64,000 nucleotides of DNA from Rutpela maculata (Eukaryota; Arthropoda; Insecta; Coleoptera; Cerambycidae), in the NCBI GenBank assembly GCA_936432065.2, contig OW386285.2, positions 183,148,301 through 183,212,300 on the forward strand, in the 5' to 3' direction. Every line of letters begins with the position of its first letter. Position 1 is the stretch's first letter. Below, piece after piece: positions 33,195 through 44,295 of the stretch. Under the pieces are notes generated by a model that worked only from the letters and a program-made list of their open reading frames with translations, ran no database searches and was not told the origin of the DNA. The position numbers were made by a program, and so were the translations under genes.

Positions 33195-36100
33195 GTGAAA
33201 TCATCCACATCCACATTATAAAGTAGGACTATAATCGATAAAGTCGTGGGTTTAAAGAATAATTTGATTTTCGTTGTAGAGTTTTAATTTCAACGTGGTG
33301 CCATTATGTAAGATCATGAATACGAGAAATGTACTGAATTTATTTAGGAGCCCGTCTAGTAGAGTAGGGTGGGATAGGGTTGAAATAATTTTAAAATTAT
33401 TACTTATTTTATCATCAGCTATATAAAAATTAATTATTTTAGCAACACTTGTTGTCAAGCTATAATTTTAATGAAGTTTCGTTAAGAATAAAGAAATACA
33501 TCTGTCCAATGCATTGAAATCATTTTCCAGCCCGTCTAGGAGGGTGAGATGGTGTGAAATTTTTTAAAAATTACTAATTTTAGCAACAGTTGTTGTCGAG
33601 CTATAATGTTAGTGAGGTTTCGTTAAGAGTAAAGAAATATATCAGACCAATGCATTGAAACCATTTTCCAGCCCGTCTACGGGGGGTGAGCAGGGGTTGA
33701 AATACTTTAAAAAATTACTTATTTCAGCAACTGTTGCTGTCGAGCTTTAATTTTAACGTGGTATTGTTAAGAATAGAGAAATACATCTGGCCAATGTATT
33801 GAAACCATTTTCCAGCCCGTCTAGGGTGGTGAGCGGGGGTCGAAATACTTAAAAAAATTACTTATTTTCGCAACTGTTGATGTCGAGCTTCAATTTTGAC
33901 GTGGTACTGTTAAGAATGGCGAAATACATCTGGTCAATGCATTGAAACCATTTTCCAGCCCGTCTAGGGGGGTGAGCCAACTGTTGATGTCGAGCTTCAA
34001 TTTGAACGTCCTATTGTTCATAATAAAGAAATACATCTGACCAATGCATTGAAACCATTTTCCAGCCCGTCTAGGGGGGTGAGCGGGGATGGGTTGAAAT
34101 ACATTAAAAAATTACTTATTTTCGCAACTATTGATGTCGAGCTTCAATTTTGACGTGGTATTGTTAAAAAAGGCGAAAAACATCTGGCCAATGCATTGAA
34201 ACCATTTTCCAGCGAGTCTAGAGGGGGTGAGCGGAGGTCGAAATACAAAAAAAAAGTACTTATTTTAGAAACTGTTGCTGTCGAGCTTTAATTTTAACGT
34301 GGTATTGTTAAAAATACATCTGACCAATGCAATGAAACCATTTTCCAGCACGTCTAGGGGGTGAGCGGGGGTGGGTTGAAATACATTAAAAAATTACTTA
34401 TTTTCGCAACTGTTGATGTCGAGCTTCAATTTTGACGTGGTATTGTTAAGAAAGGCGAAAAACATCTGGCCAATGCATTGAAACCATTTTCCAGCGAGTC
34501 TAGAGGGGGTGAGCGGAGGTCGAAATACATAAAAAAAAGTATTCATTTTAGCAACTGTTGCTGTCGAGCTTTAATTTTAACGTGGTATTGTTAGAAATAG
34601 AGAAATACATCTGGCAAATGCATTGAAATCATTTTCCAGCCCGTCTAGGGGGTGAGATGGGGTAAAAATATTTAAAAATTACTAATTTTAGCAACAGTTG
34701 TTGTCGAGCTATAACTTTAGTGAGGTTTCGTTAAGAATAAAGAAATATATCAGACCAATGCATTCAATCCATTTTCCAGCCCGTCTAGGGGGATGAGCGG
34801 AAGTTGAAATACATTAAAAAATTACTTATTTTCGCAACTGTTGCTGTCGAGCTTTAATTTTAACATGGTATTGTTAAGAATAGAGAAATACATCTGGCCA
34901 ATGCATTGAAATCATTTTCCAGTCCGTCTAGGGGGTGAGATGGGGTGAAAATCTTTAAAAATTACTAATTTTAGCAACAGTTGTCGAACTATAATTTTAG
35001 TGAGGTTTCGTTAAGAATAAAGAAATATATCACACCAATGCATTCAATCCATTTTCCAGCCCGTCTAGGGGGATGAGCGGAAGTTGAAATACATTAAAAA
35101 ATTACTTATTTTCGTAACTGTTGCTGTCGAGCTTTAATTTTAACATGGTATTGTTAAGAAAAGAGAAATACATCTGGCCAGTGCATTGAAATAATTTTCC
35201 AGCCCGTCTAGGGGGTGAGATGGGGTGAAAATCTTTAAAAATTACTAATTTTAGCAACAGTTGAAAGAATAAAGAAATATATCAGACCAATGCATTGAAA
35301 GTCTAGGGGGGTGAGCGGGGTCGAAATACTTTAAAAATTACTTATTTTCGCAACTGTTGTTGTCGAGCTATAATTTTAATAAGGTTTCGTTAAAAATAAA
35401 GAAATACATCTGACCAATGCATTGAAATCATTTTCCAGCCCGTCTAGGGGGGTGAGCGGGGTGGAAATACTTTAAAAAATTACTTATTTTCGCAACTGTT
35501 GATGTCGAGCTTCAATTTTAACGTGGTATTGTTAAGAATGGCGAAATACATCTGACCAATACATTGAAACTATTTTCCAGCCCGTCTAGGGGGTTGAGCG
35601 GTGGTCGAAATACTTTAAAAATTAACTTATTTTCGCAACTGTTGATGTCGAGCTTCTGTTTACACGTGGCATTGTTAAGAATAAAGAAATACATCTGACC
35701 AATGCATCGAAACCATTTTCCAGCCCGTCTAGAGGGGTGAGCGGGGGTTGAAATTCTTTACAAAATTATTTATTTTCGCAACTGTTGATGTCGAGCTTCA
35801 ATTTTAACGTGGTATTGTTAAGAATGGCAAAATGCATTGAAACCATTTTCCAGCCCGTCTAGGCAGGTGAGTGGGGGTCGAAATACTTTAAAAAATTATT
35901 TATTTTCGCAACTGTTGATATCAAGCTTCTATTTGAACGTGATATTGTTAGGAACAAAGAAATACGTCTGACCAATGCATTGAAACCATTTTCCAGCCCG
36001 TCTAGGGGGGGTGAGCGAGGGTCGAAATACTTTAAAAATTACTTATTTTAGCAACTGTTGATGTCGAGCTATAATTTGAATAAGGTTTCGTTAAGAATAA

Positions 36101-38880
36101 AGAAATACATCTGACCAATGCATTGAAACCATTTTCCAGCCCGTCTAGGGGGTGATCGAGGGGTGGAAATACTTTAAAAAATTTGTTATTTTCGCAACTG
36201 TTAATGTCGAGCTTCAGTTTGAACGTGCCATTGTTAAGAAGAAAGAAATACATCTGACCAATTCATTGAAACCATTTTCCAGCTCGTCGAAATACTTTAA
36301 AAAATTACTTATTTTAGCAACTGTTGTTGTGGAGCTTCAGTTTATTGTGGTATTGTTAAGAATAGGGAAATACATCCGGCCAATGATTTGAAATCATTTT
36401 CCAGCCCGTCTAGGGGAGTGAGATGGGGTGAAATTCTTTAAAAATTACTAATTTTAAAGCAATTCATGTCGAGCTTTAATTATAAAGAGGTTTTGTTAAG
36501 AATAAAAAAACACATCTGACCAATGCATTGAATTTTTCAGCCCGTCTTTGAAGGTGAGCGGGGGTTAAAGTTATTAAAAAATTATTTATTTTAGCAACCA
36601 CATTCAAATCGAAGCTCGACATCAACAGTTGCGAAAATAAGTAATTTTTTAAAGTATTTCGACCCCCGCTCACCCCCCCTAGACGGGCTGGAAAATGGTT
36701 TCATTGCATTGGTCAGATATATTTCTTTGTTTCTAACAATATCACGTTCAAATAGAAGCTCGACATCAACAGTTGCGAAGATAAATAATTTTTTGATAAA
36801 TAATTTTTTAAAGTATTTCGACCCCCGCTCACCCGCCTAGACGGGCTGGAAAATGGTTTCAATGCATTGGCCAGATGCATTTCGCCATTCTTAACAATAC
36901 CACGTTAAAATTGAAGCTCGACATCAACAGTTGCGAAAATAAGTAATTTTTTAAAGCATTTCGACCCCCACTCACCCCCCTAGACGGGCTGGAATATGGT
37001 TTCAACGCATTGGCCAGATGTATTTCACCATTCTTAACAATACCAAATCAAAATTGAAACTCGACATCAACAGTTGCGAAAATAAGTAATTTTTTAAAGC
37101 ATTTCGACCCCTAGACGGGCTGGAATATGGTTTCAATGCATTGGCCAGATGTATTTCGCCATTCTTAACAACACCACGCCAAAATTGAAGCTCGACATCA
37201 ACAGTTGCGAAAATAAGTAATTTTTTAATGTATTTCAACCCCCGCTCACCACCCTAGACGGGCTGGAAAATGGTTTCAATGCATTGGTAAGATGTATTTC
37301 TTTATTCTTAACAATACCATGTTCAAATTGAAGATCGACATCAACAGTTGCGAAAATAAGTAATTTTTTTATAGTATTTCGACCCCCGCTCACCACCCTA
37401 GACGGGGTGGAAAATGGTTTCAATACCTTGGCCAGACGTATTTCTCTATTCTTAACAATATCATGTTAAAATTAAAGCTCGACAGCAACAGTTACTGAAA
37501 TAAGTAATTTTTTAAATTATTTCAACCCCCGCTCACCCCCCTGGACGGGCTGGAAAATGGTTTCAATGCATTGGTCTGATATATTTCTTTATTCTTAACG
37601 AAACTTCACTAAAATTATAGCTCGACAACAACTGTTGTAAAATTAGTAATTTTTAAATAATTTGACCCCCTCTAACCCCCCTAGACGGGCTGGAAAATGG
37701 TTTCAATGCATTGGACAGATGTATTTCACCATTCTTAACAATACCACATCAAAATTGAAACTCGACATCAACAGTTGCGAAAATACCTAAGTAATTTTTT
37801 AATGTATTTCAACCCCTGCTCACCCCCCTAGACGGGCTGGAAAATTGTTTCAATGCATTGGTTAGATGCATTTCTATATTCTTAACAATACCACGTTCAA
37901 ATTGAAGCTCGACATCAACAGTTGCGAAAATAAGTAATTTTTTAAAGTATTTCGACCCCCGCTCACCACCCTAGACAGAGTGGAAAATGGTTTCAATACA
38001 TTGGCCAGATGTATTACTCTATTCTTAACAATACCACGTTAAAATTAAAGCTCGACAGCAACAGTTGCTGAAACAAGTAATTTTTTAAAATATTTCAACC
38101 CCCCGCTCACACCCGTGGACGGGCTGGAAAATGGTTTCAATGCATTAGTTTGATATATTTCTTTACTCTTAACGAAACCTCACTAACATTATAGCTCGAC
38201 AACAACTGTTGCTAAAATTAGTTTAAAGAATTTCACCCCATCTCACCCCCCCTAGATGGGCTGGAAAATGATTTCAATGCATTGGCCAGATGTATTTCTC
38301 TATTCTTAACAATGCCACGTTAAAATTAAAGCTCGACAGCAACAGTTGCTGAAATAAGTAATTTTTTAAAGTGTTTCAACCCCCGCTCACCCCCCTAGAC
38401 GGGCTGGAAAATGGTTTCAATGCATTGGTCTGATATATTTCTTTGTTCTTAACGAAACGTCACTAAAATTATAGCTCGACAACAACTGTTGTAAAATTAG
38501 TAATTTTTAAATAATTTCACCCCCTCTAACCCTCCTAGACGGGCTGGAAAACAATTTCAATGCATTGGACAAATGTATTTCTTTATTCTTAACGAAACAT
38601 CATTAAAATTATAGCTCGACAACAAGTGTTGCTAAAATAATTAATTTTTATATAGCTGATGATAAAATAAGTAATAATTTTTTAAATTATTTCAACCCTA
38701 TCCCACCCTACTCTACTAGACGGGCTCCTAAATAAATTCAGTACATTTCTCGTATTCATGATCTTACATAATGACACCACGTTAAAATTAAAACTCTACA
38801 ACGAAAATCAAATTATTCTTTAAACCCACGACTTTATCGATTATAGTCCTACTTTAAAATGTGGATGTGGATGATGTCAC
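33195..38880. mobile_element. giant fold-back element FB2 (5.7 kb) made of ~143-bp monomers
   Basis: Inverted termini share ATCATCCACATCCACATT and AAGTAGGACTATAATCGATA. The forward array (about 33280-36595) and inverted array (about 36600-38830) meet at an axis near 36600. The monomer contains CATTTTCCAGCCCGTCTAGG, GGGGTGAGCGGGGGT, GTCGAGCTTCAATTTTGACG and TTGTTAAGAATAAAGAAATA. Successive CCCGTCT boxes lie at 33531, 33672, 33816 and 33959, i.e. 141-144 bp apart. At least three monomer types alternate (GATGTCGAGCTTC, GCTGTCGAGCTTT, GTTGTCGAGCTATA). No coding. Confidence 0.88.
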
Positions 38881-38903
38881 ACCCGTTGCAACCGTTATTT
38901 TGT

Positions 38904-38975
38904 CAAGACGAAGAATATTTTAATTTCATTGTAGTTGTTCTTAAATTAAATACAGATAATTTGTTCTGTTTGTAA
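38904..38975 (+). pseudogene. possible continuation of LINE B endonuclease after FB2
   Basis: A short frame reads DEEYFNFIVVVLKLNTDNLF and then a stop. This resembles the beta-strand that follows the N-terminal endonuclease motifs in CR1-like LINEs. The match is short. Confidence 0.35.
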
Positions 38976-40486
38976 GCATTATTTATGATCTGTACGAACT
39001 CTCATGAGAGACGTTACAAAAATGTTGCTTATACCTTGCAAAAAAATTAATAAACTAATGCAACTGTTGCTGTCGAGCTTTAATTTTAACGAGTACAGTG
39101 CCCGTCACAATAATCTACATTTAACCTACAATAACCTACAATTTAACCTATATTTTTCGAAATTCTCTACATTTCCTCCTGGTGTATATTATTAGATTTT
39201 TTTTTGTTTATTTTGTTAATTATCCTCTGCTGTATAGGAATAAAATGTCAGTTGTGTTGTGATAAAGGATGGCGGATTTATATAACTGACTGGCTGACCC
39301 AGCAAACGTTGTTTTGCCATATAAATTATAAATTTTTGTCCAAAATATAAAAAAAAAATTTCTGGATAGGGCCACCCTTATCACCAGGGGTATAAAAAAT
39401 AGCCTACGACCTAAGCTTTCGATTAATATAAGAATTATTAAAAAATCTTTATAAATAAGCTCGTAAATGCAATGTAAACGAAAGATAATTAAATATTTAA
39501 GTTCCAAATTTTTTTCGAAATTATCATTTTTTTGCAATTTCGCAATCTTAGCCAACATCGCCCTCTCTGGAATCGGATTCGGCATAAAATTCTGGATAAT
39601 ATCCACATTTTTTAAATTTTATATCTGCGAGTTCAGGGTTCGGCATTTTAGACGCGTCTTTTTGGATGCTTACTACTATGTAAAATTATGTAAAATATTT
39701 TATATAAAAATGTTCTATTAATCTTACCTCTCAGAGAAGTAAAGTTACATTAATGTTTACTGGGCTGAATTACACGATACTATCTAATACTTTGTAAAGT
39801 TACAATCGCACGGAAAAAACTGTTATTGTATTTCCAATGACAGTCCCATGTTTGATGACCTTTCGTTTAAATTAATATTACTTAGCATTCATCTAAAACA
39901 GTGTTATCTAAGCAATGAAATATCAAAATTTCTTTTAAGCACAAATTTTAATTGAAAATCGATCATATTTAAATTTTCTTTAAAAAAAAAAAATAATCAC
40001 ATGAATCCTAAAACCACTGTTAATAACGATCTGAAGTATATAGTTATTTCAGGAATAGTTAGCTTTATTGAAGCAGACCTCTCAAATTTGTCCAATAAAA
40101 ATAATGGGTATTCAGCAATAGTCTGTTTCTCTTTAATTAATAAAGAACGTCATCGATCTAAAATACTTATAATTTGCTTAAATTATAATAAATAATGGGT
40201 ACAATGTTTTATATTTTCTTAGCTATCCATGATATTAATAAATTAAATGTTGCTCCCTTTATAAGAACTATATCCAGTATTAGCTTCATTAATGCTTATC
40301 GTTGAAGCGAACCTTTTATAAATGAAAAAAATTGAAATCCCATTGTCGCTAAGAAAAAAGGCTATAGGTGGGGAGAAAGCCCTCGGCATCCAACTAACAT
40401 CGACGAGCGGTCTATCGCAGAATTTGCAGCGCAGTAGTACCGCTTTGTTTCTAATTTGGTTGTGTACAATAATAGCTGGTGTAGAC
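38976..40486. other. AT-rich region with a dispersed-repeat fragment
   Basis: At 39040-39090 a stray piece of FB2-like monomer (GCTGTCGAGCTTTAATTTTA) lies beyond the element. Around 39286-39430 the phrase GACCCAGCAAACGTTGTTTTGCC and GGGCCACCCTTATCACCAGG resembles a common non-coding arthropod repeat. A 128-codon reverse frame at 39220-39606 covers it but has no recognisable domain. Confidence 0.4.
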
Positions 40487-40540
40487 ATGGAAAAAATGTT
40501 GGAATCCTGGGAGTTACAGGAGTTTTCCCTGTATTTGATG
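40487..40540 (+). other. possible first coding exon
   Basis: ATG begins an 18-codon frame (MEKMLESWELQEFSLYLM) running into a consensus splice donor (GTAAGG at 40541), preceded by a GC-richer leader from about 40370. The peptide could start a SAM-like helical domain. No downstream exon was identified. Confidence 0.22.
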
Positions 40541-41114
40541 GTAAGGACCTATTTATATAATATAATAAATACACTATATCTAGGAAACAATGTGGAAATA
40601 TGCAGTGCATGGGTGGGGTATATCAATTGTTATTGCGATCTGTTGGTAAACCAACGCAAGTATGGCAAACTTGTTTGTATACTTTTGTTAAAATTGGGTT
40701 GTCGATTTTCTGTGTATAGTCTCCGTTGAGGTACGGATGTTCAAAATCATTTTTAACTGATTGCGTGTGCCCATGCACAGTTGTTATCTTTGAAAAGTTA
40801 AAAGCATTAATTTGATATGGTATACCTAACACGTGTCCCATACAAATTTCATATGCGTTTTTTTTAATTTGATAGCTACTGCCCCTCGTACGAATTTATT
40901 TAAAGAGTAAAATTTGAGAGATCACCATAGGCGTGCATTTAGTGAGGTAAACGTAAGGGTGGATTTTCTGAAAATTTATATTAGCAATTTTTTTTTAGAA
41001 AAATCTAGTGCCATATTCTCAATCAGCCTTTACCCCCACCCCCCCTACTCCCCCCTTCATGTAAGATTACATATATTATATAATACATTGCATACATATA
41101 CATTATATTACAAC

Positions 41115-42145
41115 ATGCCTACAAAATTAACGTGCGGTAAATGCGACAAAAATATTAGTAAAACCAGTTTTAAAATTGGTTGTGCGAGTTCTTGTAAGAA
41201 ATGGTTTCACCTTGCGTGCATTAACATAAGTGAAAATCAATTATCGGACTTAAACAATCAAAAAGCCAACTGGACATGTGCGTATGTGAGGTTAAGGAGG
41301 CGGCCGTGCTGTCAGATGATGATCTCGAACTGTCTTTCCATGATGTGGAAGAAACATTTAAGGACGACCCTTTAAAAAAGGAAATTGGGTACTTAAAATC
41401 ATTGTTGAAGCATAAGGATTTCATTATTAAACAACTGCAACAAGAAATTCGAGACTTAACCTTGACAAATGGAAATACTCTGAATCCAAACTCAAATAGT
41501 GACATGAAAACGAGGAAAATGAAAAACAAAGACAGCATTTCTTCAGACAAAGAAAACGCTGGCCTTTCAAACATCTCTTCCTCCTCCTCTACTAATAATG
41601 TCGAATTTAAAAAACCTAACCTATCAAATATGAACGTCCGTGACAATGCAAATGCTGGAATCAAAACCTCAGTTCCAAACTTGATAACCAAACAACAAGT
41701 TTCCAATGATATTTTACAAGCTCAAAGCAAAATTATGATGAATTCTGTGCTGGCACTCGGTAACAATGAGAGTGCTCATGCGGCTAATTACATACAAAAT
41801 GAAAGACCTTCTTTCAATAAGAATGTTATAGTTGGAACCAACAACTCAAATTTAAACTTGAAAACCGTACCAAGGCAATGACATCTCCATGTTTACCGCA
41901 TACATGCGGACATGACATCTGACGATCTTGGAAAGTTTTTAACTGAATCTGCTCCCGATGTCTCCTTCATCTGCAAACTGTGGAACAAAAAGGAATCTAC
42001 TTCCTCTCTCAAGGTGTCTTTTCCTCTCAGTAAGGTAAATGAAGTATACAATCCTTCGATTTGGCCTGACGGAGCCATTGTCCAGCGGTTCACTTTCCGT
42101 AAAAATTCAACTTTTCAGCCAAGCAGCCTACCTACTGCAAACTAG
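41115..42145 (+). pseudogene. LINE D ORF1: PHD-type finger, coiled region, C-terminal domain
   Basis: The N-terminal frame gives LTCGKCDKNISKTSFKIGC, WFHLACINI and NWTC, a PHD-like zinc finger. A frameshift near 41280 leads to an acidic/helical segment (LKSLLKHKDFIIKQLQQEIR) and a long Asn/Ser-rich linker. A stop and frameshift near 41880-41910 precede the conserved C-terminal part (MTSDDLGKFLTESAPDVSFI, SIWPDGAIVQRF). This matches the zinc-finger ORF1 organisation of LINE B and LINE G. Confidence 0.72.
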
Positions 42146-42219
42146 CGCCAAATAAGACGGACTTAGTTGGAAAATCAACTAATCTTAATATTAACCATGA
42201 CGTAATATTACTTAATACT

Positions 42220-43215
42220 TTGCCAGGAAATTTAAAAAATAATACCATATATGACTGGGATACAAATACAAATATAAATAATAATATTATTGGTAGTGAC
42301 TTGCAGCAGAGTGGAGCAGTTAGTGTACTTCACATTAATATACAGTGCTTATCAAATAAAATTGATCAGATTTCTCTATTTCTAGACAAAAATAAATATG
42401 ATATCTTGTGTTTCTCTGAGCATTGGCTTGATTCAGATGCTTTAAATAACATTAAAATCCCCGGCTATACTTTAGCTAGCTATTTTTGTAGGTCACAAAA
42501 TAGGCATGGTGGTATTTCTATATTTCTTAGAAATAATATTAAATTTAAAACCTTAGAGTTACAGTCTTATAGTTGTGAACTTGACGCTGAATTCTGTGGA
42601 ATTGAGATTTTGGGTTTAAAGACAATCATAATAACACTCTACCGCTCTTGTATTGGCAACTTTGATATATTTTTGGAAAAGCTTGAGACTTTACTCGACA
42701 GGCTTTCCAGTATTTATAGTAAAATAATTGTTACTGGTGATTTCAATGTTAACTTTAGAATGACCTCAAGAAATTTAACAGATTTGGTATGCTTGACAGC
42801 CTCCTTTGGCTTGATCGTTACAATCTCTGACTATACTCGAGTCACTACACAGTCTTCCACATGCATTGATAACATTTTAACCAACTTGTCAGATGTTGAT
42901 TATAAAGTTGGAGTAATTGATCCCTGTCTCTCTGACCATTTTGCGCAGTTTATAGTAACCACAGGTAAGGTAAATCTTTCACAGACCACTTGGAGAAGAC
43001 GTGTAACTGAGCATGGATTATCCAAGCTCAGGCTCTCTCTGTCTGAAATAAAGTGGAATATTTTTACATGCAATAGGTATGATATTGACTATTTATGGAA
43101 TTTCTTGGTAAAAACATATCAGACCTTTAGTACATAAGCATTTTCCTTTAAAAAAATGTTTTGTGAAAGATCAACCACCAGTTAATTGGTTTAATGACTC
43201 ACTTGCATGAGGGAC
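42220..43215 (+). pseudogene. LINE D ORF2 part 1: AP endonuclease
   Basis: Endonuclease motifs are in order: VLHINIQCLSNKID (N), ILCFSEHWLDSDAL (E), HGGISIFLRNNI, IIVTGDFNVNF (D, N), CIDNILTNL and LSDHFAQFIV (H). Catalytic positions look intact. After FST a stop at 43135-43137 ends this frame; the continuation PPVNWFNDSLA is read in another frame up to the LINE E insertion. Confidence 0.85.
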
Positions 43216-43225
43216 ATACTATCCT

Positions 43226-43671
43226 GTGTTAAACATGTTACTAGTAAATCAAACAAAAACATTAATATTAGTGGGAGATTTTAATATAAATATAAATATA
43301 AATATAAATGCAGAGTCAACGTACTCAAGTAGGTTAAAGAGATATTTAGGTGATTATGGTCTTAAGCAACATGTAATGGAATATACACATATTTCTACAA
43401 CTGGTAAAAAATCATTAATTGACTTGGTCATAAGTAATTATGGTAATTTTGGTTGTGAAGTAGTTAGGCAACCTGTATTTAACAGACATTCACTGATTAA
43501 AATTTCTATTAAGATGATGCAAAAAGATAATGATCAGGTCAATAAATTTGTTGTTAGGAAAAAACTATTAGATGTAAATAATTTTAGATGTATGCTAAGT
43601 AATTTAAATGTAAATTACAGACTGACTGATATAAATGAAAAATATGCAAATCTATATAGCAACATTATAAT
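43226..43671 (+). pseudogene. LINE E ORF2 part 1: endonuclease C-terminal half
   Basis: ILVGDFNININ and SLIDLVISNYG are the D/N and D motifs. FNRHSLI replaces the usual SDHS box. The N and E motifs are missing because of 5' truncation. Coding runs into the palindrome at the ATTATAAT duplication and resumes in frame after it. Confidence 0.82.
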
Positions 43672-44295
43672 CAGCGGCGGCTGGTGAAATTTCAATATTT
43701 TTTTTCTCGTCTGTGGCGCATGGGACCCATACGAAATTTGGGAAATAACATCTAGAGAAGCACCTCTCTAATGACCCCTAAAAAATTTTGAAAAAGCAGT
43801 TTGCGAAAAAAATTTTGAAAATTCGCTAGCCTCCCCTGGGTCTAGGTACCCCTGTTTACTTTTATTTTTTTTTGTCATATGCATTTGACTTTTCATAAAA
43901 ATGCATCGACAGATTTTGGAGTTTGTGAAAATATTTTCATTACTAACTGAAATACAATGAACTGAAATTTTGTAATTTTCAATTTAACAAATTACAATAT
44001 TTCAATTCGTTGTATCTCAGTTAGTAATGAAAATATTTTCACAAACTCCAAAATCTGTCGATGCATTTTTATGAAAAGTCAAATGCATATGACAAAAAAA
44101 AATAAAAGTAAACAGGGGTCCCTAGACCCAGGGGAGGCTAGCGAATTTTCAAAAATTTTTTCGCAAACTGCTTTTTCAAAATTTTTTAGGGGTCATTAGA
44201 GAAGTGCTTCTCTAGATGTTATTTCCCAAGTTTCGTATGGGTCCCATGCGCCACAGACGAGAAAAAAAATATTGAAATTTCACCGGCCGCCACTG
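43672..44295. mobile_element. palindromic hAT-like element, intact copy (624 bp)
   Basis: The TSD is ATTATAAT (43664-43671 and 44296-44303), perfect. Ends are CAGCGGCGGCTGGTGAAATT and the complement of CAGTGGCGGCCGGTGAAATT. The arms are reverse complements over about 310 bp with the axis near 43984. It is the best reference copy in the window for reconstructing the disrupted 12-kb nest. Confidence 0.93.

Larger units (their letters stand above)
19340..38975 (+). mobile_element. LINE B (CR1/Jockey-superfamily-like), split by a 12-kb nest and by FB2
   Basis: Pieces in order are 5' UTR (19340-19766), ORF1 first part (19767-20249), ORF1 second part (32241-32871), ORF2 endonuclease start (32928-33194), and a probable short continuation (38904-38975). 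The first split is the hAT-like nest 20250-32240 with TSD ACTGCAAC. The second is the fold-back 33195-38880. The rest of ORF2 is not found, so the copy is truncated at its 3' side. Confidence 0.7.

Noticed and set aside
33280..38830. CRISPR array
   Set aside because: Regularly spaced repeats, but monomers are contiguous ~143-bp satellite units with no unique spacers, in a eukaryotic context and in two inverted blocks.
33195..38880. A defined TSD for FB2
   Set aside because: Flanks TTGAC and ACCCG share no convincing duplication. The outer TIR boundary is blurred by GTGAAATC versus GTGACATC, so no TSD is claimed.
39220..39606. 128-codon reverse-strand frame
   Set aside because: Covers a dispersed non-coding repeat phrase; hydrophobic low-complexity translation without any motif.
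40914..41114. Extending LINE D ORF1 upstream to the methionine at 40914
   Set aside because: The extension is low-complexity and lacks the ORF1 pattern. The methionine at 41115 immediately precedes the zinc finger.
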